Source: Warburgia ugandensis
Lineage: Eukaryota; Streptophyta; Magnoliopsida; Canellales; Canellaceae
Direction of reading: 5' to 3'
DNA: 64,000 nt
NCBI GenBank assembly: GCA_035236585.1
Contig: CP141127.1
Location: forward strand, 72,397,495-72,461,494
Positions 23,590 to 34,860 of this stretch are shown here, piece after piece (position 1 is the first letter of the stretch; every line of letters begins with the position of its first letter). The translations under genes and the position numbers were made by a program. Below the pieces are notes generated by a model that saw only the letters and a program-made list of their open reading frames with translations, made no database searches and was not told where the DNA came from.

Positions 23590-24740
23590 AATATGCCTGT
23601 GGAAGCCAGTATAGGTCAAGGAGGGAGAAGTCCAAAGATCTATCAAAGGAATTGGCTTTGGATGCTTGCCTCACTATGTTGGAAGAAAGATTTGATAAGT
23701 TCAAGCAAACTCTTTTTGATTGCATAAAAGAGTCTAGTGCTTATGTGGGTGCCTTGCATAGTCTCCAAGATGACATGGAAATGCCTTCAAAGTATTCAAG
23801 ACTATGAATATAGAGACCACAGAAAGGGTGGAAGGCATGTTTGATCGCCTTAAAATTATAGAAGGTGAGATAGTTGGGCTATATGAGGAGGTAACAGGAT
23901 TAGAGGATGTGAAAATTTGTCTACCCCTATTGGAGAAGGCCATTTCGAGTGGGGGAGGGTTTGGACCAAAGGAGTTTGCTCCTAAAGTCATGATCCCTGA
24001 ACCTACAAGCTATAAAGGAAGATGTGATTCCAAGGACTTTGAAGAATTTCTTATGGCAAATGGAGCAACACTTTAAAGCTGCTAAGATTTTTGAGGAGGC
24101 CATGAAGGTGTATGTGGCAACAATGTTTCTCATTGATAATGCAATGCTATGGTGGAAACGAAGATATGGTGATGTAGATGATGGTCACTACACCATAGTC
24201 ACTTGGGAAGACTTTAAGAGAGAGATCAAAGCCCAATTCATTCCAAAGAATGTAGAGTATTTGGCCTAAAATAATTTGACGTGGCTAAAGCATACATGAT
24301 CTATCTGTGAATATGTCAACCAAGTCACGGCTTTGGTCCAAAACATCTTGGACATGAATGAGAAGGACAAGTTATTCTTCTTCATGAATGGGTTGCAACC
24401 TAGGGTGTAATAAGAGTTGCAAAGGAGGGAAGTGCAAGACTTGGCCACCACACTCTCAGCTGCAGAGAAATTAGTGGTGTTCGATAAGAGGGCTGAAGCC
24501 ACTAGTGAGGAGAAGAAGAATAAAACTAATAGAGGCAATGGTGAGGAGGATAAACCTAAGGTTCACAAGGAAGAAGGCAAGGATTTTCGACATGACTTGA
24601 AGGGCAAAGGTAAGTTCCTTCTTCAACATCCTAGTTGTTTCATATGTGATGGGGATTATCGAGTAGTAGACTATCCAAAGAAGAAGCCCCTCAATGCCTT
24701 GGTGGTTAAAAGGGAGAACCACAAGGTAAGGGATGAGGAT
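23590..24740 (+). pseudogene. gag pseudogene of element C
   Basis: The order of parts is an N-terminal helical segment (LTMLEERFDKFKQTL), a coiled-coil-like stretch at 23804-23940 (TERVEGMFDRLKIIEGEIVG), the capsid core (PEPTSYKGRCDSKDFEEFL, VYVATMFLIDNAMLWWKR, WEDFKREIKAQFIP), LQRREVQDLATTLSAAEKL, a charged linker, and a zinc knuckle near 24636. The knuckle reads CFICDGDYRVVDYP: its histidine and last cysteine are both tyrosine, each explained by one transition. Frameshifts near 23800 and 24050, and stops near 24269, 24308 and 24408. Retrotrans_gag-type capsid; I am not sure of the lineage beyond Ty3/gypsy. Confidence 0.8.
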
Positions 24741-25298
24741 GAAGGAGAGGAGCTTAAGATGAGGGCACTTAGACTCCTCAATGCTATGATGGGACAGGCA
24801 TCAGGGATCAAACCTGCTGCCCATGCAGGGAAGAGCTTGATGTATGAGGACATATGCCTTAATGGCAAAGGCACACAGGCTATGGTGGACACAAGAGCTA
24901 CTCACAACTTCATCTTAGAAGAGGAGGCTAAGAGATTAGGCCTCAAGATGAAGAAGGATGAGAGTAGGATAAAGGCAGTAAACTCTAAAGCGAGGTCCAT
25001 GCTTAGAGTAGCAAAGGAGGCACCCATCAAGATGGGAGAGTGGCTAGGCACCATCACTTTGACTGTAGTGCCTTTGGACAATAATGAGGTTATCCTTGGA
25101 ATGGATTTCCTTACCAAGGCTAGAGCCATCCCTATGCCACACCTTGGAATAGTGAGCTTCTTCAATGAGAAGACCCCACTTTGGCTATAGTGCCTTTGGA
25201 CGATAATGAGGTTATCCTTGGAATGATTTCCTTACCAAGGCTAGAGTCATCCCTATGCCACACCTTGGAATAGTGAGCTTCTTCAATGAGAAGACCCC
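24741..25298 (+). pseudogene. Aspartic protease pseudogene of element C
   Basis: The pepsin-like fold is recognisable from AMVDTRATHNFILEEEAKRL (active-site glycine changed to arginine in the DTG triad) and from VILGMDFLTKARAIPMP, the C-terminal ILG motif. It is in frame with the gag above and stops at 25190. The last ~120 bp are tandemly duplicated with a one-base deletion in the second copy. No RT follows. Confidence 0.82.
25056..25298 (+). repeat. 122-bp tandem duplication in the protease of element C
   Basis: Copy 1 is 25056-25177, copy 2 is 25178-25298. Both start ACTTTG and contain GCCTTTGGAC, ATAATGAGGTTATCCTTGG and CACCTTGGAATAGTGAGC. They differ at a few transitions plus one missing G in copy 2. 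Confidence 0.92.
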
Positions 25299-25819
25299 TT
25301 GCATATTCCCAATGTTGAAAGATGGAAAGGGGCAAGGAAAGATGCTACCTACCTTGCAACTAGTAGAGGGGATCCATAGCGAGTGTGGAGTTAGCACAGC
25401 TAGACTTACATTGTCTAGGTGCCATTAGGGTGCTATGGTCTGAAGGGTCCAAGGAGAAACTAGTGGTTGACAAGGGTGTGCCACAACAGGGGAGCTCCAA
25501 ACAGAATAAGACTAAGAAAAGATGTGTAGGGAGCATGGCAGCTAGAAACCGCCACACTGATATGCAAGAGTAGCAAAGGGCAGTAACTTTAGGGTGCAAG
25601 AGGTGCCACCACTCTTAACGATGCATAAGTGCGCAAGAGTGCACACAACATGGAGACAAAAATAGTTCCTACAGAGCACAAGAGTGACTGGATGCTAATG
25701 TCGAAAGGGAGGAATGGAGCAAGGCATCTCATGAGGATCACAAGGCAGCATGGGATGTGCCAGATGGCGAAACTTGTGACATCAATGGAGATGTGTCGAT
25801 GAGGGTGTCAACATTATCA
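25299..25819 (+). other. Decayed segment between protease and PPT of element C
   Basis: The protease frame continues as a fragment (PMLKDGKGQGKMLPTLQL) and then breaks up in stops. No RT, RNase H or integrase motif is visible in any frame before the polypurine tract. Confidence 0.5.
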
Positions 25820-25831
25820 GGTGGGGGAGAA
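25820..25831 (+). other. Polypurine tract of element C
   Basis: GGTGGGGGAGAA immediately before the TGTCACA that opens the 3' LTR. Confidence 0.85.
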
Positions 25832-26388
25832 TGTCACAAACATGCACTGCAAAGCCCGTGCCAAGGTCTATAGGCTCCAAAGAAGACCTATTCAACTTGG
25901 AGATGTGGCTTATGGAACTTAGGCCCATGTTCTTGGATATGTGGAACAAGGTCCGATTCCAGAAGGCCTGGTTTCTAAAGAATTCCTTGTAAATATCTAG
26001 ATCTTCTATAGTAGCCTAGAATACTCTAGGAAAATGATAGACTAGTCTAGAAAGGGTAGGAGGGTTCCATAATATGATTTGGACCATTGATGTATTAAAA
26101 CATGTAATAATCTAGACCATCCATTAAGGAGGTGGATGGAGGGGAACAACTATAAATAGGGTAAGCTCCTCATTTGTAAGTAGATTAGATTTCTCAATCG
26201 AACAATAATAGATTCTCTTTGAGTAATTCTCATCTCTTAAGTTCTCTCATTGCTTTAGTGGGTGAGTGAGTGTTGCCCTAGCAAGTGAGAGTTGAGGGAG
26301 GGGGTTGAAGGCTGACTTGTGCCTAGCAAGGGAGTTGTGTACAAGTGTCAAACGGGTTTAGCAAAGGTGAAACTATGACCCCATGACA
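25832..26388 (+). repeat. 3' LTR of element C
   Basis: Uninterrupted 557-bp copy from TGTCACAAAC to CCATGACA. It contains the intact version of the site into which B inserted in the sister LTR. Confidence 0.9.
26151..26158 (+). promoter_or_regulatory. TATA box in 3' LTR of element C
   Basis: TATAAATA, conserved with 15094-15101. Confidence 0.55.
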
Positions 26389-26639
26389 ATATGGACCACC
26401 CCTCTATTTTTTTTATGTTTTTTCCATATTTTTCTGATTTTCTACCTCACCACTAAATAACACTATGAATTTTACTTTTCATTCAAGAGTCCTCGCTTTT
26501 TAAGACTTCCCCACCTTCCTAAACTTTCATTCCAACCAGCCAACCAATCCCCACTTCCTAGGAAACTACCTAGCCAATCCCTTTTCCCCACCTTACATCT
26601 CTTTCTTTTCTTTTGCTACCACTTTCTTTCCTCCCATCT

Positions 26640-26693
<54 letters not shown>

Positions 26694-28176
26694 ATTCTCC
26701 CGCCTAACATGCCATTTTCATAAGAGTATCAATGATTTTAACAAGGGGGAAACTCCCCCTCCTAAAAAAAATGGCATCTCCCACCTTTATGTTTCCAAAA
26801 TCATCCCACTTGAAGTGGCCCCTTAAGAAAACTCTAGGTAGCCTTCATACTCCAATCCTAGCCATTCAATCCTATTCCAACCTTATCCTTACCCTTCCTT
26901 TACCCTAGAAGATATAGGACAAAAAGTACAAAAGACCTAAAACCAAGGATTCAAGACAGATCCCTTTGGAAGAAAAAGAACATCTCCTCCCCTTAGGAGA
27001 GGATGTCCTTTTCTTTCAACCTTCTTCTCACCTCTTTGCCTTGAGGAATTATATCCTTGGGTGCTTCTCTCCTTCTTGCAAGAGTTCCATGCCTCATGTG
27101 TAGCTTGGAAGGCTTTGGTTTTTCTTCTTCACTTTTACTTGTCCTTGGACTTACTTTGTGTTAATGTTATTTCTTCTTGCCTTGCTTCTTGGTTTCATTA
27201 CTTTTGTGCATCTTTTCAATCGTAAATCCTTCACTTTTAAAGATCACCATCTTTGGTCATGGAAACCAAGAGAAGGTGAGCTTTAGATCCAAGAATCGAG
27301 GTACCTTCAATCCATCCTTATTCCACTTGTTGTAGATTTCTTTCACTATTTATCTCTTGGCCTTTTCCTTGAAATACATATGATGCCTTGTAGATTTGAT
27401 TGTAAGTTGATGGAATGCTTCAATCATTAACATGGTGCTCCTTTCTTGGATGCACTTTGATATTAATAATGTCGATGTTGAGAAAAGTTTTTATTGATGA
27501 GTAATTGTTTGAGTTTTGTTATTTTTATTTTTCTTTCTTTTTTCTTATCTCATGATTATAGTTTCCATTCAAGCCATCATAGATTAATAGAATTCTTCTT
27601 GTATTCAAGACCATGCGCATATCCCATGGGTTATGCATATGGCTTTGAATAGTTTAGTAGTTTCTCTCTTAGTTCATGATCCATTCAAGCTTTGCATTCT
27701 TATTAGATCCATGCTTTATACTTTAGTTATTATGTTCATTATATATTAGTTTTACATTAAATTATGTTCTCATGTGTACACTTCTTGTTCACACACTTCA
27801 TGTTATATTAGTTTCCATGCATTGTTTTAAGTTGGAATTCATGTGCACAATTCGTTAGCCACCATTATCTCTAACGTGCATATTAGTTTCTACTAGTTGT
27901 TGCATGTTATTTTGGGGAGTTTCTAAATTTTCATATTTGGGAAAGTTTTCATTTAGGAAAGTTTATTTGTAAAAAGTTTGTTTTAGGAAATCTTTTAAAT
28001 TTAGCATGTTTACTTTTGGCATAATTCCATCTTTCATGTCTTGCATTTGTTTTTAATTTCTATCATTAGTTTAGGATTAAAAATCTCCTTGATTTTGGCT
28101 AGGTTCGATAATTTAATTAGGGACCACTAGTATGACATTTGTTCGATTCCCCATGGGATCAACCTCTTTGTGTGAG
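26389..28176 (+). repeat. 3' LTR of element A, second part (3' truncated)
   Basis: Resumes the alignment with 4618-6455 of the 5' LTR: ACCCCTC, AAACTCTAGG-AGCCTTCATA, GGATTCAAG-CAGATCCCTTTGGA and CATGGGATCA-CCTC blocks in order. Similarity stops at about 28176, after TTTGTGTGAGA, and CACTA-1 sequence follows. Confidence 0.85.
26644..26691 (+). repeat. (CT)n microsatellite, about 24 repeats, in LTR of element A
   Basis: An uninterrupted CT run. The same position in the 5' LTR (4857-4874) has only nine repeats. Confidence 0.95.
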
Positions 28177-28199
28177 ATATATCATATATTGTTGACAAC

Positions 28200-31100
28200 C
28201 CAAGCACCCACTTCAACATTGACATGCCCATAATCCTCATTCTCATGAACTACATTAATTGATTGAATTGTTTTTGTAATACAAGGGTAATATATTGTAG
28301 TATCACCTAGGTCGTCTTCATCATAAAAATCCCTTGGACAGGATGGTAAAAGAGTTAAGTGTTTTTATCACATCAGTCTTGCACATGAAATAATTGTTTC
28401 ATTTGAGATGCCAAAACAAATTGATCATTTTTATAACCAATCTTATTGAGGTCAATCAATGTTAATTGTGGTCCCATTGCCATTGAACCCAAGGATTTGG
28501 ATATACCATAGTTAGAAATACCTCGCTAATCTTGAACCTTTGTTTACATATGTATTAAGTTGGATATGATTGTTGCAAGTAACTATAATATATATATATA
28601 TAATGCAATTTATTAAAAGTGTGAATTAATTAATTTTACCTTCTAATGGAGACAAGAAGTGAAAGTGCAACTATGGTCAAACTATAGTACTTCTATTTCT
28701 TTGCATAACTTAGATACTTCTCTTTGAGGATGTCCATGTGCTCACCACATATACACACACAAATATGTTAATGGGGAGATTAACATATAACTATTAATTA
28801 ATTTTTACACCGTGCATGATCAATGTACTTAATGTATAGCTAGACTTCATCAACATTGTTTTAATACTCATAAAGGTGTGCTTAATCGCATTATTTATGG
28901 TCAACGGTCAATACATGACCACTCGATAGAGATTCTCCAACCTTGAGATCATGAAATTTAGCTGATCATTTCTTTCTTGGGATTCCAATGACATCCACTT
29001 CTAATAAGTAATTTATGCAAAGCTCCACTACTTGTAAAATGTAACATTCAACTATACACCCTTCTAGTTGATTGTGCATACACACATGCCCTTTTAAAAT
29101 TTTCATGGACCTCTTAAATGGGTACATCCATTGCAAGTAAATCGGCACAAAGATTCTGACCTCATCAATGAGGTGCATTATTGAGTGTACCATGATGTCA
29201 AAAAAGGATGGTGGGAAGATTGTCTCAAACTCGCATAAAGTTATCATTAGATTTCTTATAATTTTGAAGCATCCACCACCTTCTTGCACAAAGCATTGAA
29301 GGAGTAGAATTTTGTAATAAATCCTCTAACTTTGTCTTATAGCACTGAATGTATTGCTATAGGCAAGAATTGTTGAATCAATGCATGGAAATCCTTGGGC
29401 CTAATAATTAACACTTTTAACTCTTCCATGGAGATAATGTTTCTAAATTTTGAAGAGTAGTTGTATGGGACTTTGAGCTTGGACAGGGTTTTACACACTA
29501 TTCGTTTCTCCTCTCTCTTAAGTGTATAATTTGATTTAGGTAAGTATGTTCCATGATTGCTCCTATCTTGTGGATGCAACATTCTTTTCAAACCCATCTT
29601 CATAAGATCCATTAGTGTTGCAAGTCCATCCTTTGTTTTTTCTAGCACATCAAGCAAGGTGTTGGTCAAGCTTTAGTGCACATTCTTCTCAATGTGCATG
29701 ACATCAAGCAAATGGCACATATGCAGTGATTTCTAGTAGTAAGCTAAAAGAATATTGACTTATTCTTTCAATAACTTCTAGAGTTTCTTTCACCTGCACG
29801 TTTAGTTACTTTCTTCTTCCCCCACAAGACATCAAGGTTTTCAACCTGTTCCAAATACTTATCATCATGTCAACATCTTTGGAGGTGTCGTTGTCTCTAC
29901 ACTACAATTATATTCTCCCTTCTTAAAATTGTATGAATGATCTTTGTGCAACCATCTTTTATGGCCAAAGAATGTCATTTTCCTACCATATAAAGTCACA
30001 TGGCACATGTTTGGTTACTACATGTAGGACAAGCATTGTATCACTTCACTGTGTATCCAAACAAATTACCATATACATGGAAGTTGCTTATTGTTCACAA
30101 TAGTATAAGATTTTAGGGCAAATGACTCTTTCTTATATGCATTGTAAGCTCAACACCTACATCCCATAACATCTTAAATTAATTGATCAAGAGCCAAGTA
30201 CACATCAATGTTGTTCCTTGGCTATTTGGGACCCATTGTCGACATAGTTAATACCATAAACTTCTTCCTCATACATAGAAAAGGTGAGAGGTTGTAAAAA
30301 ACCAATATAATAAGTAAACAACTACACCTACTACTCATAGAACCATGAGGATTAATCCCATTTGTAGATAATGTAAGTCATAGGTTACTAGGATTTTGTC
30401 CAAACTTAGGCCATAAGAATCCTAAGAGCTTCTATGTTGAGTTATCTGTTGGATGATGTCAAAAGCTATCAGCTACTCTCTCCTCAACATGCAATGCTAA
30501 TTTCTTTGCATTTTTCTAATACAAAGCATTCTTTTGAACCTTGGATTAGGAAAAAATGCCATATGACCTTTGCAAGAACATTCGTCACTATCTAAGTTGA
30601 ATTCTTCTTTTTCTTCCATCTTGACTATCCACAAGTTGGGCATGTAGTTTTATCTTGTGCACCTTCAACCCAAATGCAGCCAAGCTTTTATTTGCCTCCC
30701 ATGTGGACCTCGCTAGTTTATTATCTTTTGGTAGCCTCTTATTCACTACATTCAAGACTTCTATAAAACCTTGATTTGATTAAACAAATGTCAATCTCAC
30801 TTTTCAAAGTTCTACCACTACAAACAACTTGCTATAATCTTTACACCTATGGCACAATAGCTCATCAGGTTCCTCTACTGTAGTATGAAATAGTTCAAGG
30901 TCATCATAGAAGTCACCATATGCATCTTGAAATATAAAAGCAGTTGTACTCTCTTTGAAACTTCCTATAATGTCTTCAAATCTTCTACCCTTGTCAAGGG
31001 TCCATGCAAAAGTTCTTCTCCATGTCAAATCCATAGGCTTTAGCTTTCATATATTCCATTAAAGAACAAGTGTTTTCTTAACAGTCCTACAATAACTTTT

Positions 31101-31243
31101 TTCAAGTTTCCACATTTTGAGTATGGACAACACATGCGATTATCATCACCACCTGCTCTAAGTGCAAACTATATAAAATTAACTCTTCCCTCATCATATT
31201 CTTTTGATATTCTTGTCACGGTCATCCAAGCATACTTGTTCAT
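28200..31243 (-). pseudogene. TNPD-type CACTA transposase pseudogene
   Basis: The domains, in order from 31243 leftward, are as follows. A transposase-associated N-terminal domain starts MNKYAWMTVTRISKEYDEG, with a CCPYSKCGN cysteine cluster. A badly decayed transposase_21-like centre covers about 29700-30450. A well-kept segment at 29337-29669 has TKDGLATLMDLMKMGLK and YTLKREEKRIVCKTLSKLKV. DUF4218 covers 28966-29289 (CEFETIFPPSFFDIMVH, YLQWMYPFKRSM). DUF4216-like sequence covers 28300-28500 (KIGYKNDQFVLASQMKQLF). This is the usual order of plant CACTA transposases. Stops and frameshifts break every part. The protein would cut and join at CACTA ends in the nucleus. Confidence 0.85.
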
Positions 31244-31670
31244 TTTTTCAACATCTATGTGTGAAGACTTGTTGGACATGAAAATATTATAATGGACTTA
31301 GTTGGGCATTTTACCAAACACTAGGTATACAAGAATTGTAAGTGTTTGAAGAGACTAAATTACATATGCATACAAACAGGTGGAAATTTATAATTAACAA
31401 TGAAGAATAATGCAAAACATAAAAGATTCATTGAAAGGCAGATTTAGTTTTGAAAAGGGAAGTTTCTAACCATAATCATGCATGCAAAATATATAAAACA
31501 TGAATATGTGTAATGCAAACATGAGATACTAACCAATGCTCAAGTTGATATTTCTCATTCACAATTGGGATTTGGTTGAAGATAGCCACAATGAAAATGA
31601 ACATGTATGAGCCTTAGTTTGCGTATAAATGAAGACACATGGAAATAGAGAACCAAAAATTAATGTAAAA
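31244..31670 (-). other. 5' leader of CACTA-1
   Basis: Non-coding. It shares blocks such as CATTTTACCAAACACTAGGT with the leader of CACTA-3 (TAACCAAACACTTAGTGTGC, about 51450), showing that the two elements are related here although their end repeats differ. Confidence 0.5.
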
Positions 31671-32293
31671 ATTCTTATAACATAATACTTTTAAAGTTGA
31701 TTTTGAAAAATGACTTTAAAAGGGCCTACTTTTGAAGTTCTTTTTCAAAACCAACTTTAAAAGTAAGCAATTGAAAGTCTATTTCAAAACAAGACTTCAA
31801 AAGTGCACTCTTTTAAAGTTATTTATCAAAACCAACTTTTAAAATCTTCTCTCACAAAAAAATATTTTTCTCACTAAACTAAAATTGATACTTTTAAAGT
31901 TGTAATTCAAAAAACTACTTTAAAAATTAAGATTTTTAATGTTGTTTTCAAAAACCAAATTTAAAAGTATGGACTTTTAAAGTCAGTTTATGAAAACAAC
32001 TTTAAAAGTGGAGACTTTTAAAGTCATTTTCTGAAATTGACTTTAAAACCAAAGACTTTTAAAGTCATTTTTAGACTTTTAAAGTTGTTTTTAGAAACCA
32101 ACTTGCAAAGTCCATTCCCACTCATAAAAGAATCATTCCTACCATAATAAAGAAGCAGGTTTTTGACTAACCAACTTCTTAAGTATGATTTTTGTAGTCA
32201 TTTTTTAAACCAACTTGGAAAATATTTACAAATTCAGTTGCCTAAAGGCCATCTTCTTTATGCCGACTTTAAAAGCCTCTTGTTGAGTGGTGT
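31671..32293. repeat. Subterminal repeat array and right terminal repeat of CACTA-1
   Basis: More than a dozen copies of CTTTTAAAGT(C/T) in both orientations, separated by TTTTTCAAAA-like spacers, followed by the terminal repeat ending GAGTGGTG at 32293. Such arrays are the binding sites of the smaller CACTA protein in well-studied elements. Confidence 0.75.
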
Positions 32294-33440
32294 TTGAAAA
32301 GATTGCCATCTTTTCCAATCTCAATAGCCTCATGAGGATTGATAGTCATTACAATGTATGGACTAGTCCATCGAGAGCTTAAATTTTCAGGAGATGTAGA
32401 CGAGAATTATAGAGTAGGACCTTCTGGCCTACTTCAAATATTTTGTGCACTATAGATTTATAATGAACTATATTCATACGTTGCTTATACCTTTTGGCAC
32501 TATCATATGCTTCTCTCCTAAGTTCTTCCGACTCTTAAAGTTAGAATTTCGTGGGGGACCCAACTTTGTCATAGTCAAAGTTGAGATGTTTGATTGCCCA
32601 CTATGTTTTATGTTCTAGCTGAACAGGCAAATGACAAACTTTTGTAAAGACTAAGTGGCATGGGGACATTCTAAAAGGGTCTTATACACTATCCTATAAG
32701 CTTAAAACACATTAGTTAGTCTTATATATGCATTTTTTTCTATTGAAGTGCACCATCTTCTCCAGTATGCACTTAATTTTCCTTTCTGACACCTCAACTT
32801 GTGCTTTAGTCTATAGGTTACTCCATAGAAATATACTATTACAATAGGGTTTTCCTCCATCATTACGTATAGAATGTGGAGTACCAAAGCACAAAAAGAT
32901 ATTCTCTTTTAAAAAATTGACCACCACTTTGTGGTCATTTGTCTTATAAGCTACTGCCATCTACCCATTTGGACACATAGTCCACTTCTAATAAGATTTA
33001 TGTATTTTCATAAGAGTTAGGGAAAGGACCCATGAAGTCTATGGCCCAGACATCAAAAAGTTCAAGAATTAATATTGGGTTTAGTGGCACCATGTCCCAT
33101 TTTCCAATGTTCCCAAGCTTTTAGGAGTGATCTCATGCTTTACATTATGCATGAGGAAAATCGTAGGCTAGTAAAATCGACACTGGATAATCTTTGTAAC
33201 TATCTTCTTAGCATTGAATTGCCCCTACAAGCTTGGTCATGACAAAAGGAGATGATTTTACTATGTTCATTATCAACATGCATCTCCTAATGATTTGATC
33301 AAGACAGTACTTGAAAATGTACAAATCATCCCATATGAAGTTCTTAACCTTGTCTAGAAAATTATATATCTCTTGTTTTGACCAATGTGATGGAAGTTTT
33401 TTTGTAACAAGATAGTTAACAATATCAGCATACCAAGGTA
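32294..33440 (-). pseudogene. Integrase pseudogene of element E
   Basis: From right to left there is a zinc-domain remnant, then a core with GPFP-like and WVLSLTLM pieces near 33020-33060 that contains stops. FGTPHSIRNDGGKPYCNSIF at about 32850-32910 is the second catalytic aspartate region. Then come YDKVGSPTKF, EELRREAYDSAKRYKQRM, KIFEVGQKVLLYNSRL, and TINPHEAIEIGKDGNLFK at the CACTA-1 border. This C-terminal part is absent from element A. Pseudogene of the integrating enzyme. Confidence 0.72.
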
Positions 33441-34860
33441 ACTAGGAAGCATACAAAAGTTGCTCATCAGGGAAAGTTTCTTCAATTGGTACATGTTTAG
33501 TGAAAGCCTTAACTATCAGCCTAGCCATGTGATTTGTTACAATATTTTCAAAAACTTTTATGTCCCTTATTTCTATATCAAACTCCTATACCAAAAGAAT
33601 CCATCGGATAAGTCTAGGTTTAGTATCCTTCTTAGATAGAAGGTAATTCAATGTAGCATCATCCAAGTAGATTATTACTTTAGCCCCTAAAAGGACCTAA
33701 ATTTGTCTAAGGAAAAGACCATACTAACAATTCTTTCTCTAAAGTAGAGTAGTTAAGTTGGGCATCATTAAGAGCTTGATTGGTAATGTATATTCATTGG
33801 AGAAGTTTAGCAATACTCTGCCTAAAATAGCACTAATTGCATAGTTAGAAGCATGACACATGATCTCCAATAGAGCATTCCAATTCAACAATCATATGAT
33901 AGGTGCATAGGTGAGCTTGGATTTCAAACATTTAAAGGCTCTCATGCAGGTTTTCATCAAAGTTAAAAATCACCTCATTTACAAGTAGATTACATAGGGA
34001 GCTAGAAATTTTCTAAAATCTTTAATGAATCTTCTTAGTAAGGGAAGATTAGAGATGAGGTTCACTTTTTCCTTATCTACCTCCATGCCTTTTTTATGAT
34101 GTTATATGCCCTAAAACTATGCAACTTTTGAACATAAAATGACATTTTTCCAAGCTTAAAACCAAATTATTTTCTTAACACCACCCTAACACTCCTACTA
34201 AGTAGGCTAAGCACTCATCAATAGTAGAGCCAAATACTAAAAAATCATTCATGAACACCTCCAAGAATCTTTCCACCATATCTAAGAATATGCTCATCGT
34301 ACACCATTGAAAGCTACCAATGTACTGCATAGCCCAAAAAGTATGAGTTTGTAGGTGAAGGTTGCTAAGGGACAAGTGAAAGGAGTCTTCTCTAGATAAT
34401 TTGGTGCTACGGGGATTTGGTTATACTAAGAATATTTGTCTAAGAAATAATAATACTCATGACTCTCCAACCTTTGTAGCATTTCATCTATAAAAGGAAG
34501 TGGAAAGTGGCCTTTCCAAGTGACAGTGTGTAGCTTATAGTAGTCATAAAGACTCTCTACCCATTGGTTTTATGAGTGGAGACTAACTCATTATCCTCAT
34601 TCCTAACTACCGTTACTCTAAATTTCTTAGGGACAACCTGAATAGGGCTGACCCAAGCACTAGCAGAGATGTGGTGAAGGATACCTACTTCTAATAACTT
34701 CAATACCTTTACCCATAATGACCTCCTTCATGTGAGGATTTATCCATTGCTGCAATTCCCCTAGACATTTTAGCATGTTCTTCTAAATAAATTTGGTGCA
34801 TGCAAATGATTGGGATAATTCATTATATATCCAAGATGGACCACCCTATGGTTATCTTAT
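33441..34860 (-). pseudogene. Reverse transcriptase-RNase H pseudogene of element E
   Basis: RT palm blocks WKGHFPLPFIDEMLQRLESH, YYYFLDKYS, YNQIPVAPNYLEKTPFTCP are readable near 34400-34560. The catalytic box at 34175-34375 is VFMNDFLVFGS, where FMDD is expected (second position aspartate to asparagine). RNase H and connection follow at 33480-33930 ([34 protein letters not shown]). Several stops. Homologous to 10240-11640 of element A but without its palm deletion. Confidence 0.8.

Larger units (their letters stand above)
14776..26388 (+). mobile_element. Element C: gag-protease-only LTR retrotransposon, interrupted by element B
   Basis: LTRs of about 551 bp (14776-15229 plus 23362-23458) and 557 bp (25832-26388), opening TGTCACA, flank a 2.37-kb plus-strand interior. 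The interior holds a primer-binding site, gag, a protease and a polypurine tract, but no trace of RT, RNase H or integrase. That structure fits a non-autonomous element needing enzymes from elsewhere, or an internal deletion. It sits in the 3' LTR of A: the interrupted site matches 4605-4635 of A's 5' LTR. The flanks (TATGT left, ATATG right) give only an imperfect target duplication. Confidence 0.88.
4069..28176 (+). mobile_element. Element A: Athila-like Ty3/gypsy LTR retrotransposon, interrupted by elements C and B
   Basis: Two related ~2.4-kb LTRs (4069-6500, and 14055-14775 plus 26389-28176) flank a plus-strand gag-protease-RT-RNase H-integrase region. A tRNA-Asp-like primer site follows the 5' LTR and a G-rich polypurine tract precedes the 3' LTR. 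Without the nested insertion the element is about 12.5 kb, and the long 3' non-coding part fits Athila-like elements. It is inactive: most of the RT palm is deleted, RT and integrase catalytic aspartates are changed, and stops are frequent. The 3' LTR lacks roughly its last 50 bp, where CACTA-1 sequence begins. No convincing target duplication was found. Confidence 0.85.
28177..32293 (-). mobile_element. CACTA-1: En/Spm-type DNA transposon, left end missing
   Basis: The right end at 32293 reads, inward on the minus strand, CACCACTCAACAAGAGG then CTTTTAAAGTCGG. This agrees with the terminal repeat of CACTA-2 at 43955 at most positions. About 600 bp of CTTTTAAAGTC-type subterminal repeats follow, then a TNPD-type transposase on the minus strand. 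The left terminal repeat is absent: the transposase C-terminus runs into the truncated LTR of element A. The insertion lies in the 3' part of element E's pol, just after an EIGKDGNLFK segment. Confidence 0.8.
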
